Of a stretch of 12,806 bases of DNA, positions 6,673 to 12,806 are shown in pieces (the first letter of the stretch is position 1; every line of letters starts with the position of its first letter). The translations under genes were made by a program, and so were the position numbers. The notes beneath the pieces were generated by a model. It searched no databases. It was not told the DNA's origin and saw only the letters and a program-made list of their open reading frames with translations. The stretch covers positions 1,749 to 14,554 of the forward strand of contig DNHM01000195.1 of NCBI GenBank assembly GCA_003485885.1, in the 5' to 3' direction. Source of the DNA: Acidimicrobiaceae bacterium (GTDB taxonomy: Bacteria > Actinomycetota > Acidimicrobiia > Acidimicrobiales > UBA10347).

Positions 6673-6696
6673 GATTTCTCATCTCGGTGAGAAATC
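6673..6696 (+). other. Perfect 9-bp hairpin in the tRNA-Pro leader
   Basis: GATTTCTCA (6673-6681) and TGAGAAATC (6688-6696) form a perfect 9-bp stem with loop TCTCGG. It ends two bases before the first tRNA-Pro nucleotide, so the pre-tRNA 5' leader would be almost entirely folded. No T tract follows, so it is not a classical terminator. Confidence 0.7.
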
Positions 6697-6698
6697 CT

Positions 6699-6773
6699 CG
6701 GGCTGTGGCGCAGCTTGGCTAGCGCACCTGCTTTGGGAGCAGGGGGTCGTGAGTTCGAATCTCACCAGCCCGA
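6699..6773 (+). tRNA. tRNA-Pro (TGG anticodon)
   Basis: Cloverleaf: acceptor CGGGCTG (6699-6705) with CAGCCCG (6766-6772); anticodon stem CCTGC/GCAGG with loop TTTGGGA and anticodon TGG at 6734-6736; T arm with GTTCGAATC. Discriminator A6773; CCA not encoded. It reads the CCN proline box through its wobble U. Confidence 0.96.
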
Positions 6774-6780
6774 CCCAGTC

Positions 6781-6818
6781 AGAAGTCCGTTGCTCCGGCA
6801 ACGGACTTCTTTCGTTTT
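6781..6818 (+). terminator. Rho-independent terminator of tRNA-Pro
   Basis: A perfect 13-bp stem (6781-6793 with 6798-6810) with TCCG loop is followed by TTCGTTTT, again an interrupted T tract. Confidence 0.88.
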
Positions 6819-6831
6819 CCTGAGCTGGTGA

Positions 6832-7042
6832 TTAGTCGCCAGCCAACAGATCGAGAAGTTCGACATCAACACCTCGGCTCACCAGATAGTCCACCACTGC
6901 CTCGGCCCGCAGCCAGGACAAGGCAAGATTGTTTGCCTCGGGGCCTACCGAATCAGTATGACCTTCGACCACCATCTGCACCTGCGGGTTCAGCGCCCAG
7001 GAAATTACCGCGCACAGTCACATCCAGTGCAGAAGTTGAGTC
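6832..7042 (-). pseudogene. Remnant of an OmpA-family (peptidoglycan-binding) domain, frameshifted and truncated
   Basis: Between the tRNA-Pro terminator and ilvE, the minus strand holds an open run of 61 codons (7017-6832, TAA at 6834-6832) that reads as the core of an OmpA C-terminal domain. It contains NPQVQMVVEGHTDSVG followed by NLALSWLRAEAVVDYLVSRGVD, matching the family's EGHTDs.G..NxxLSxxRAxaVxxyLvxxGvd. The frame has no start codon and is preceded by an in-frame TGA (7020-7018). Upstream the homology seems to continue in another frame (DSTSALDVTVR, 7042-7010), so a +1 or -2 event lies near 7009-7013. The usual C-terminal end (GYGE...NRRVE) is missing; after RGVD only nine residues remain. 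It therefore looks broken at both ends plus frameshifted. A full OmpA protein anchors envelope to peptidoglycan; this fragment should be non-functional. Confidence 0.75.
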
Positions 7043-7078
7043 ATTCAATCCAACACAAGTGTCATGCCATGTAGCGCC

Positions 7079-7091
7079 TACGATAGGTCGG
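7079..7091 (+). promoter_or_regulatory. Putative -10 box for leaderless start of ilvE
   Basis: TACGAT (7079-7084) is followed by seven bases and ATG 7092. The AGG within those seven bases is close to the start and could alternatively act as a weak Shine-Dalgarno on a longer transcript. No clear -35 is seen. Confidence 0.4.
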
Positions 7092-8108
7092 ATGGCTACT
7101 GCAGATCCCTTCAGCGAACCGTTCGGCACCCTTTTCGGCGACCAAATCACGGTCGCCCACGGCGGCCCAACCGGATACACCTACAGCGGGGCCGCACAGC
7201 CGCTCGACGACCTCTCCCTTCATCCAGGAATGCATGCGCTGCACTACGGCAGCACCTGTTTCGAAGGGCTAAAGGCACACAAGCAGGCCGATGGTTCAGT
7301 GGCGATCTTCCGTCTCGATGACCATATTGCTCGGTTCCGCAACTCGATTGGGCTCCTACGTTTGCCCGTTCCAGATGCCGATCTGTTGCGCACCATGTTC
7401 ATGGACGCTGCCGTTGCAAACGTGCAGCACACGCCGCCGCAGCCGGGTTCGCTCTACCTGCGCCCCACGATTCTTGGTGCCGACCAGAACATCGGCGCAG
7501 CTGCTGCGCCCAGCCAAACCAGCCTGCTCTACGTCCTCACCAGCCCGGTCGGCGACTATTTCGCTGGCGGCATTCGCCCTCTGAGCCTGTTGGTTGAGAC
7601 CGAAACGCCTCGAACTACTCCCCAATTCGGCTCGATCAAGAGCGGCGCGAACTACGTGATGGCACTCGGACCAACTCTCGAGGCCAAGGCCAACCACGGC
7701 GTTGACCAGGTGTTGTTCGCAACTGGCGGCGACACGACCGAGACCGGAGCCGCCAACTTCTTTATGGTCGACGACAACCGACTGATCACCCGAAACCTCG
7801 ACGATTCCTTCCTGCACGGCGTAACCCGCGCGTCGATCATCACCATGGCCGCTGACCTCGGCTACACGATCGAAGAACGTTCCGTGCCTGCAAGCGAGAT
7901 CATGGAACGCACCGCTGACACCGAGATGTTCCTTTCCGGCACCGCTGCCGTAATCGCTCCGGTCGGATCACTTATCTCCGACGGGGTTACGACCCAGGTA
8001 CGAGACGGGCAACCCGGCCCAAACACGCTCAAGCTCCGCCAGGCGCTCGTTGATGTCCAGTCTGGTGTCGCTGCGGATCCGCATGGCTGGCGCACCATCG
8101 TCGGGTAG
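7092..8108 (+). CDS. ilvE: Branched-chain amino acid aminotransferase (class IV PLP)
   Basis: Transfers the amino group between glutamate and 2-oxo acids of leucine, isoleucine and valine, the last biosynthetic step; cytoplasmic. The 338-residue product is a fold-type IV PLP enzyme. HYGSTCFEGLKAHK (51-64) is the family's substrate-loop region, FRLDDHIARF (73-82) is typical, and SIKSGANYV (181-189) contains Lys183, the expected Schiff-base lysine. ETGAANFFMV (217-226) supplies the phosphate-side Glu217, and SGTAAVIAPVG (282-292) is the C-terminal PLP-phosphate motif. ATG 7092 gives a normal N-terminus; upstream in-frame codons to 6828 overlap the OmpA remnant and the tRNA terminator tail and are not coding. 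The gene stands alone on the plus strand, with cimA of the same pathway about 3.5 kb downstream on the other strand. A D-amino acid or lyase specificity within class IV is less likely given the length and motifs. Confidence 0.93.
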   Translation: MATADPFSEPFGTLFGDQITVAHGGPTGYTYSGAAQPLDDLSLHPGMHALHYGSTCFEGLKAHKQADGSVAIFRLDDHIARFRNSIGLLRLPVPDADLLRTMFMDAAVANVQHTPPQPGSLYLRPTILGADQNIGAAAAPSQTSLLYVLTSPVGDYFAGGIRPLSLLVETETPRTTPQFGSIKSGANYVMALGPTLEAKANHGVDQVLFATGGDTTETGAANFFMVDDNRLITRNLDDSFLHGVTRASIITMAADLGYTIEERSVPASEIMERTADTEMFLSGTAAVIAPVGSLISDGVTTQVRDGQPGPNTLKLRQALVDVQSGVAADPHGWRTIVG

Positions 8109-8112
8109 GTCG

Positions 8113-8166
8113 AACTGCGTGCCTTGGCAAGCCTCTGCTGGCCCGAACCGACGGCTGCCCGCAGTT
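8113..8166. other. Long-loop inverted repeat between convergent ilvE and the DUF218 gene
   Basis: AACTGCG (8113-8119) and CGCAGTT (8160-8166) form a 7-bp inverted repeat enclosing the whole 56-bp convergent gap; the second arm runs two bases into the DUF218 stop codon. There is no T tract on either strand. It may help end both transcripts, or be chance. Confidence 0.2.
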
Positions 8167-8824
8167 ACTCCGTAAATGCGCTGAGTCGGCGGTAACCGGT
8201 GATGCGCCCGATAGAGACTGCTGCCGATTCACGCACCACATTCATCGTCGTTGAAGCGACGGCCGATGGCGAAACATAGGCTTCGATACCGAGTTCGTCG
8301 GCAATAGCGAGCAAGCGGTAGTTGTGGTAGCCGTCCGAAACCAGCAAGACCGAGTCCATTCGCAGCGTCTCGATCTGGGCAGCCGAGGCCGATAGCTGCT
8401 GCCATGAATTGGTGCCTTCGGGAATGAGCGTGATGTCTTCTTCGGGCACACCTTTCGCCAGTAAGTGCTCCAAACCGACCAGACCTTCTGATTTCACGTC
8501 GCCTTTAGCAACAGCACCAGTGACAAAGATTCGTTCGACCTTGCCTGCGTCGTACAAGTTGTAGGCATGATCTAGTCGTTCTTGCAGTACATACGAAGGT
8601 GCACCGTTGTATTGAGCTGCTCCAAGCACAATCGCGATATCAGCGTCCTGTGCTTGGTCATCTCCTACCGCGCCCAAGACCTGCACATAAGTAAAAACGA
8701 AGTAGCCAATGAGCAGCAAGCCCGTTATCAGGATCATCAGCGCGAGCCGAATCGCTGTGCGGCGGAATGCGCCCGCTCCGAAGACCTTGCGCCGCGGTTC
8801 TGTGACGACCTTTTTGTCGGTCAT
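8165..8824 (-). CDS. DUF218 (YdcF/SanA-like) membrane-anchored protein
   Basis: A 219-residue protein with a basic N-terminal tail, one transmembrane helix at about 27-50 (ALMILITGLLLIGYFVF), and a DUF218 domain. The domain has the opening strand DADIAIVLGAAQ (60-71), then ERLDHAYNLYDAGKV (82-96), IFVTGAV (99-105), a Ser-Glu helix start (KSEGLVGLEHLLAKGVPEEDI), PEGTNSWQQL (135-144) and LLVSDGYHNYRLLAIADELGI (160-180). Family members such as SanA and YdcF are linked to envelope integrity or SAM binding, but no general reaction is established. The topology suggests the domain lies outside the membrane, by analogy with SanA. ATG 8824 is chosen, although the frame stays open upstream into gltX (in-frame GTG 8971); no recognisable ribosome site distinguishes them. 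It is downstream of gltX with a 121-bp gap. Confidence 0.85.
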   Translation of the reverse strand: MTDKKVVTEPRRKVFGAGAFRRTAIRLALMILITGLLLIGYFVFTYVQVLGAVGDDQAQDADIAIVLGAAQYNGAPSYVLQERLDHAYNLYDAGKVERIFVTGAVAKGDVKSEGLVGLEHLLAKGVPEEDITLIPEGTNSWQQLSASAAQIETLRMDSVLLVSDGYHNYRLLAIADELGIEAYVSPSAVASTTMNVVRESAAVSIGRITGYRRLSAFTE

Positions 8825-8945
8825 ACCGGCAGCTACCTGCTCACGGATATCGAGCGATTCTTCATCTTCCAGGCTCGTCGTCCAAAACTGGTAACCGTCG
8901 GAACCTCGCGCCTCACCACAATACTGATCCTCGATATCGGATGGT

Positions 8946-10304
8946 CTATGAGCTGCTTCGGAGGTGTTCACGAGCGGTTCGCAATCTGTCAATTGTCTTG
9001 TCGCGGCCAAGCCGGACAAGCGGTCCGTACAACGGAATCCCGCCCATCTTTCCTGTTACTGCTACCCGAACAGGTACCGCGGATTTCACACCTAGTGTGT
9101 CACCCACCGCACGCACAGTTTGGTTCAGGACATCTTCTTCCCAAGCGCAGTCAGCGAAAGCCTCGATGACGCCGTCCAGTACCTCATCAGCCTGTTTTGC
9201 TTTGCGTAAACCCTTATTCATAGCCTTTTCTTCGATTTCGACCGAGTCAAGGAATAACCAGTCATACCAGTCGGGCACTTCGCTTAGCCTGGCAACTCGC
9301 TGTTGGACATCGCCTGCGAACTCCTTAACCACGGCCACGTCGATTGTCTCAGCGGACCAGCGTTCATCGGCGTGCAAGTACGGCAGGACCAGCTCGACGA
9401 ACTTGTCGGCATCAAGATTCTGAATGTACGTAGCGCTGAAATGGTCGAGTTTCTTCAGGTCGAAGAATGCCGCAGCCTTGTTAACCCGGCCGAGATCAAA
9501 CTTGTCGATGATCTCGATGATCGGACGGATCTCGATGTCATCGTCTGGACCCCAGCCAAGCAGCGCCAGGTAGTTGACCATTGCTTCGGGCAGATACCCA
9601 CGCGTCCGGTAATCGGCAATCGATACGTCGTCGCGGCGTTTCGACAGCTTCTTGCGCTGCTCATTCACCAGCAGAGGCAGGTGGCCATAGATCGGTGGTG
9701 TTGCCCCTATCTCTTCCATGAGCAGCTGCACCTTGGGCGTTGTCGAAAGGAGGTCTTCGCCCCGGATGGCATGGGTGATACCCATATCAGCATCATCGAC
9801 CGCATTGGCAAGCAGGAAGGTCGGTGTGCCATTCGAGCGCCAGATCACAAAGTCTTCGAGATCATTTGTCTCGAAGCTCACATCGCCACGAACTGCGTCG
9901 GTAAACACCACCTGACGGTCCTTCGGCACGCGGTAACGCACGGCGAGGCCATCGACGAGTTCGCTTCCCTCGATGACCACATTCTCTTCGTTGACCCGCT
10001 CTGATAGGTACGCCCGGCCGTTTGCTAACAGGTCGGTGACGACTTGGCGGTGCCGATCGCGAGAGTCGCTCTGGAAGAACGGGCCCTCATCCCAGTCGAT
10101 CCCGAGCCAACGCAACTCGTCGAAGATCACATCTATCAGTTCGGGGCGATTGCGGTCACCGTCGGTGTCTTCGATGCGAAGCACAAAGGTGCCCCCAACC
10201 GACCTGGCGAATAACCAGTTGAAGAGTGCGGTGCGGGCGCTACCGACGTGGAGGTAACCCGTTGGAGACGGAGCGAACCGACAGCGAATATCTGGATTAG
10301 TCAT
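8946..10304 (-). CDS. gltX: Glutamyl-tRNA synthetase
   Basis: Class I aminoacyl-tRNA synthetase that charges tRNA-Glu. The 452-residue product has FAPSPTGYLHVGSARTALFNWL (10-31) with the HIGH-type HVGS at 19-22, RIEDTD (43-48), the VYxLANAVDD-type catalytic loop (LLANAVDDADMGITHAIRGED, 164-183), and the KMSKS-type KLSKR at 219-223. A helical anticodon-binding domain follows, ending PLYGPLVRLGRDKTIDRL. The zinc-ribbon cysteines found in E. coli GluRS are absent (no Cys around 98-127), as in many bacterial GluRS. In lineages without GlnRS the enzyme also mischarges tRNA-Gln for GatCAB; whether that holds here cannot be seen. ATG 10304 gives the standard N-terminus and overlaps the RDD gene stop by eight bases (10297-10304), implying translational coupling. 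Confidence 0.97.
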   Translation of the reverse strand: MTNPDIRCRFAPSPTGYLHVGSARTALFNWLFARSVGGTFVLRIEDTDGDRNRPELIDVIFDELRWLGIDWDEGPFFQSDSRDRHRQVVTDLLANGRAYLSERVNEENVVIEGSELVDGLAVRYRVPKDRQVVFTDAVRGDVSFETNDLEDFVIWRSNGTPTFLLANAVDDADMGITHAIRGEDLLSTTPKVQLLMEEIGATPPIYGHLPLLVNEQRKKLSKRRDDVSIADYRTRGYLPEAMVNYLALLGWGPDDDIEIRPIIEIIDKFDLGRVNKAAAFFDLKKLDHFSATYIQNLDADKFVELVLPYLHADERWSAETIDVAVVKEFAGDVQQRVARLSEVPDWYDWLFLDSVEIEEKAMNKGLRKAKQADEVLDGVIEAFADCAWEEDVLNQTVRAVGDTLGVKSAVPVRVAVTGKMGGIPLYGPLVRLGRDKTIDRLRTAREHLRSSS

Positions 10305-10986
10305 GCAGTGTGTCTTCTGAGTCTTCAGGAGTTGCGGCGTTAGCGCCACTCGGCGGAGGGGGGACATGAGCGACTGGTGGTCGCTCTATCAACGGGTCTG
10401 TTGGCGACGGGCGCACCGGCACCTGGTCCGTGCGTACCACGATGGTCTTGGCGATGAGGTCGTGGCCTGCCAAACCGTTCTGACTGTAGGCGCCGATGAC
10501 GAACACGCTGAGCGTGGCGATGGGCAGAAACGCGAATAACGCAGCCGGCAAACCAAGAGAAAGCGGCGACGTTTCGAACAGAAACACCAACGACAGCCAA
10601 AACGACTGACGAACGACGGCCCGCAATACTCCGGCAGTGAGGCCAACCGGACCAGCACCGCTGCTGTCCGTCACTGCGAGGCCCATCCACCGCTTGCCTG
10701 GTGTTGCGCCGTAGTGGCCTTCGAATACCGCGTGGTACGCAATTGTTGATCCAACGAACAGGACAAGCAGCATGGTCCACAGTGCTGTAGACGGCCCTTC
10801 ACACAGCGCTACGCCGTTGGGCACACACGGTTTGGTGGAGGTCAGCCCGACAGCCTGGAGTTGTCGGGAGAGCACGATGAACATGAGCCACTGAGCGCTC
10901 ACGAGCAAAAGCCCATCAATCACAAACGCCGAGAAGCGCGTACCAAAATCTGCCGTCGGCACGGATGCCGACGAAGAGGCTGTCAT
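10297..10986 (-). CDS. RDD family membrane protein
   Basis: A 229-residue integral membrane protein of the RDD family. The first helix carries TRFSAFVIDGLLL (16-28), with Arg17 and Asp24 giving two of the letters of the family name; after a long extracytoplasmic loop with two cysteines (about 54 and 62) a second helix follows (TALWTMLLVLFVGSTIAY). GATPGKRWMGLAVTD (93-107) is the conserved cytoplasmic loop, and GLAGHDLIAKTIVV (171-184) the closing Asp motif. The cytoplasmic tail (185-229) is proline-rich and acidic, and probably disordered. Function of most RDD proteins is unknown; some are linked to ion transport. ATG 10986 starts one base after the stop of the upstream gene, and the 3' end overlaps gltX by eight bases, so it is the middle gene of a tight operon. 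Confidence 0.88.
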   Translation of the reverse strand: MTASSSASVPTADFGTRFSAFVIDGLLLVSAQWLMFIVLSRQLQAVGLTSTKPCVPNGVALCEGPSTALWTMLLVLFVGSTIAYHAVFEGHYGATPGKRWMGLAVTDSSGAGPVGLTAGVLRAVVRQSFWLSLVFLFETSPLSLGLPAALFAFLPIATLSVFVIGAYSQNGLAGHDLIAKTIVVRTDQVPVRPSPTDPLIERPPVAHVPPPPSGANAATPEDSEDTLHD

Positions 10987-10987
10987 G

Positions 10988-11512
10988 TCAGTGTGCGGGC
11001 GGTTGAAGCACTGAACGCCAGTCGGCGGCTTCCTCGAGGATCTTCTTGTGATGCTGGCGCAGGAAGGCCGTAGGCACGGCGTCGACGATCGCGCGGCGCT
11101 CGTTGTAGTGATGCGGGTGCGCAACCTCTTCGAAGAGTTTCTGTCGCAATTCGACCAACTCTGGTTCCGCTGTTCCTAGATACCCGAAGATCGTGAATGC
11201 ACACCGAACATCGTGCACGGTTGGCGCACGACTAAACGCTGATGCCCGCTTGAGAGCAACGGCGACACAACCAGCAATCGCGTCAGCTGCGTGTTCATTA
11301 TTGGTCAGTTCAAGTTGATCTTGGAACGACCGAGCAAGCTTGATCGCAAAACCCTGATCAGGACCTTGCGAGCCGATCAGGTCGCCTTCAGGCTGCCCAT
11401 CGGCAAAGACATCACCGGGCCGGTCAGCATTCCACGTGCGGTCGCGGCGAGGCGGTGACGCGTAGTGTTGCGTAGCGACCGGCTTGGTTGGAACATTCTG
11501 CGGCTGGCTCAC
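10988..11512 (-). CDS. Hypothetical protein of unknown function, first gene of the RDD-gltX unit
   Basis: A 174-residue soluble protein that I cannot assign to a named family. Residues 1-25 are polar and proline-rich. Then RTWNADRPGDVFADGQPEGDLIGSQGPDQGFAIKLAR (25-61) is rich in Gly, Asp and Pro and looks like a conserved turn-rich motif. The rest appears all-helical (EHAADAIAGCVAVALKRASAF, 73-93; ELVELRQKLFEEVAHPHHYNERRAIVDAVPTAFLRQHH, 118-155), with a His-rich patch (HPHHYNERR, 132-140; RQHHKK, 152-157) that might bind metal. The only in-frame start is GTG 11512, which has no Shine-Dalgarno but a TAGAGT box six bases upstream. Its TGA is followed by one base and the RDD ATG. Coding is supported by this tight packing and the amphipathic helices. 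Confidence 0.75.
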   Translation of the reverse strand: MSQPQNVPTKPVATQHYASPPRRDRTWNADRPGDVFADGQPEGDLIGSQGPDQGFAIKLARSFQDQLELTNNEHAADAIAGCVAVALKRASAFSRAPTVHDVRCAFTIFGYLGTAEPELVELRQKLFEEVAHPHHYNERRAIVDAVPTAFLRQHHKKILEEAADWRSVLQPPAH

Positions 11513-11524
11513 CGCACCACTCTA
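11513..11524 (-). promoter_or_regulatory. Putative -10 box for leaderless start of the unknown-gene/RDD/gltX operon
   Basis: TAGAGT (11524-11519, minus strand), six bases (GGTGCG), then GTG 11512. The -35 region lacks a TTG-like match. Confidence 0.4.
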
Positions 11525-11565
11525 GTGCTGTGGTCCAGCTTCTGTGAGCCCGAGACCGCGCTATC

Positions 11566-11600
11566 GACAAACCGTGGCTAGAGACAAACCGGAGCTAGCC
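11566..11600 (-). repeat. Tandem 16-nt imperfect direct repeat with embedded hairpin
   Basis: GACAAACCGTGGCTAG (11566-11581) recurs as GACAAACCGGAGCTAG (11583-11598), 14 of 16 identical, on a 17-nt period. The end of the first copy and the second copy also form GGCTAG/CTAGCC (11576-11581 with 11595-11600, 13-nt loop). It lies in the 135-bp gap after the cimA stop, about 54-88 bp upstream of the GTG of the next gene, so it could be a regulator site or part of cimA transcription termination. No T tract is seen. Confidence 0.5.
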
Positions 11601-11647
11601 GCAACTGCACCTCTACTGTCGCTGTTGAAGCATGCGTTCGCCGCGTG

Positions 11648-12806
11648 TCAGCCGGTCGGAGCGTGGAGCAGGCCATAGACAATGCCATCGACCAGCGCTT
11701 GCCAGCTGGCTTCGACGATGTTCTCGCTTACACCAATGGTCGTCCACTGTTCGGACCCGTTACTCATGTCGATGAGTACCCGGGTAACGGCTTCGGTACC
11801 GGCTGATGTGTCGAGCACTCGAACCTTGTAGTCCGTGAGGGCGATGCCATCGAAGGCGGGATAGAGCGAACCGATCGCCACGTAAAGGGCTTCGTGCAGC
11901 GCATCAACCGGGCCGTTGCCTTCGCCGATTGCAGCGATTCGATCACCTGAAACACGGAGTTTGACCGTGGCTTCGGTCTCCATCTCGACAGCGATATCGT
12001 TCCAGGCACGGGCGTTGCTGCCGCTGCGATGCTGGGTACTGATGCGGAAGCTCTCCAGCTCAAAGAATGGCTGCTTCCATCCCGCGGCGCCTCGAAGCAG
12101 TAGCTCAAGTGACGCATCGGCTACCTCGAACTGGTACCCCTCGTGTTCAAGGCGCTTCAAGATGTCGATGACTTCGCTGGTAGCGGCCGGGTCAAGCTCG
12201 ATGCCGATTTCTTTGGCCCGAATTTCGATGCCGGCCTTGCCAGCCATTTCCGACACGACGAAACGCGCTTGGTTCCCAACCTGGGTCGGATCGATGTGTT
12301 CGTAGGCGTCTGGGCGGCGAGCGATTGCGCTGGTGTGCAGGCCAGCCTTGTGTGCGAACGCGGATGCCCCCACATAGGGCTGTTGTGGGTCCGGCGTGAA
12401 GTTCGCGATCTCAGCGACCTGATTGGCGACCGACGTCAGGTGCACCATATTCTCGGCCGGGATCGTCTCAATCCCCATCTTGAGTGTGAGGTTGCCGATG
12501 ATCGGCACCAGGTTGCAGTTGCCGGTGCGTTCGCCGTAGCCGTTGATGGTGCCCTGCACCTGGACGGCGCCGCCTTCGACACCTGCGAGTGCGTTGGCGA
12601 CACCACAGCCGGTGTCGTCGTGTAGGTGCACGCCAATGCCGACATCGCCCCCGAAGTAGTCGACAATTGAACCAACAGTGTCACGGACCTGCGATGGCAA
12701 TGAACCACCATTTGTGTCACAAAGAACCAAACGGCTTGCACCAGCGACTGCAGCAGCTTCAAGGACCTGCATGCTGAATTCGGGATTGTGCTTGTAGCCG
12801 TCGAAA
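11648..12806 (-). CDS. cimA: (R)-citramalate synthase (partial, 5' end outside the window)
   Basis: Condenses pyruvate and acetyl-CoA to (R)-citramalate, the first step of the threonine-independent isoleucine pathway; cytoplasmic. The visible 386 codons (385 whole residues plus the stop) begin mid-protein at FDGYKHNPEFSM, a typical CimA stretch, and continue with LCDTNGGSLP (28-37) and GVHLHDDTGCGVANAL (58-73), whose His60 and His62 are the metal ligands of the DRE-TIM barrel. QGTINGYGERTGNCNLV and the linker motif GASAFAHKAGLHTSA follow. The C-terminal third (from about residue 265) is a LeuA-type dimerisation/allosteric domain. CimA-type wording, with HDD instead of the HND of LeuA and FDGYK before the core, favours citramalate over isopropylmalate or homocitrate synthase. 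About 140-150 N-terminal residues, with the catalytic DGxQ motif, are missing. The frame is open to 12806 without a start, and the TGA is at 11650-11648. Confidence 0.93.
   Translation of the reverse strand, partial: FDGYKHNPEFSMQVLEAAAVAGASRLVLCDTNGGSLPSQVRDTVGSIVDYFGGDVGIGVHLHDDTGCGVANALAGVEGGAVQVQGTINGYGERTGNCNLVPIIGNLTLKMGIETIPAENMVHLTSVANQVAEIANFTPDPQQPYVGASAFAHKAGLHTSAIARRPDAYEHIDPTQVGNQARFVVSEMAGKAGIEIRAKEIGIELDPAATSEVIDILKRLEHEGYQFEVADASLELLLRGAAGWKQPFFELESFRISTQHRSGSNARAWNDIAVEMETEATVKLRVSGDRIAAIGEGNGPVDALHEALYVAIGSLYPAFDGIALTDYKVRVLDTSAGTEAVTRVLIDMSNGSEQWTTIGVSENIVEASWQALVDGIVYGLLHAPTG

Noticed and set aside
6828..7091. Upstream extension of the ilvE frame by 88 codons
   Set aside because: It runs over the OmpA remnant, begins just past the tRNA-Pro terminator, and class IV aminotransferases start at about ATG 7092.
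8846..8938. Inverted repeat GATATCGAG/CTCGATATC flanking the gltX-DUF218 gap
   Set aside because: Nine bases with a 75-base separation, partly because GATATC is self-complementary; no further support.
8825..9019. N-terminal extension of the DUF218 protein into the gltX 3' end
   Set aside because: The frame is open, but there is no ATG and no ribosome site; the only intermediate start is a GTG inside gltX. The protein is complete with a normal N-terminus from ATG 8824.
1..12806. Mobile element, CRISPR array, prophage or defence system
   Set aside because: No transposase, integrase, phage gene, spaced direct-repeat array or attachment-type duplication of a tRNA 3' end is visible.

Overview
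The window reads as an ordinary chromosomal stretch of a high-GC actinobacterium, most like Acidimicrobiia or a marine relative. This placement is inferred from four things: a CarD close to the mycobacterial type, a bacterial GluRS without the usual zinc cysteines, several starts that look leaderless (a TANNNT box 6-7 nt before ATG/GTG), and a citramalate route to isoleucine. No 16S rRNA or other decisive marker is present.

Left part (1-1130): the 5' end of a membrane-anchored protein (minus strand) diverges from carD (plus). Downstream of carD lie tRNA-Gln(CTG) and tRNA-Glu(CTC), separated by three tandem hairpins and closed by a strong 15-bp terminator. Next (1232-3009, minus) is a two-gene unit in which a DHA2-type MFS exporter overlaps an HxlR regulator by ATGA. 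An imperfect palindrome sits over a possible promoter upstream of the exporter.

Middle (3259-6560, minus): a NIPSNAP-like protein, a cytosine-deaminase-type amidohydrolase and an AidB-type acyl-CoA dehydrogenase lie head to tail. The last two appear to have their own promoters. Around tRNA-Pro(TGG), at 6699-6773, there is a hairpin in the tRNA leader, a clean terminator, and a frameshifted, doubly truncated OmpA-domain remnant. The plus-strand branched-chain aminotransferase gene ilvE follows.

Right part (8165-12806, minus): a DUF218/YdcF-like membrane protein follows gltX, which is translationally coupled to an RDD membrane protein, itself one base after a conserved-looking gene of unknown function. 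Upstream of that gene lies the 3' three quarters of cimA, (R)-citramalate synthase, cut by the window edge. CimA and IlvE are the entry and final steps of pyruvate-derived isoleucine synthesis. GltX and the two tRNAs are consistent with non-discriminating GluRS use, but this is not shown here.

I see no CRISPR array, prophage, transposon, toxin-antitoxin pair or defence island, and no convincing undescribed multi-gene system. The most informative signals are the repeated leaderless-start architecture, the OmpA fossil and the uncharacterised gene coupled upstream of gltX.
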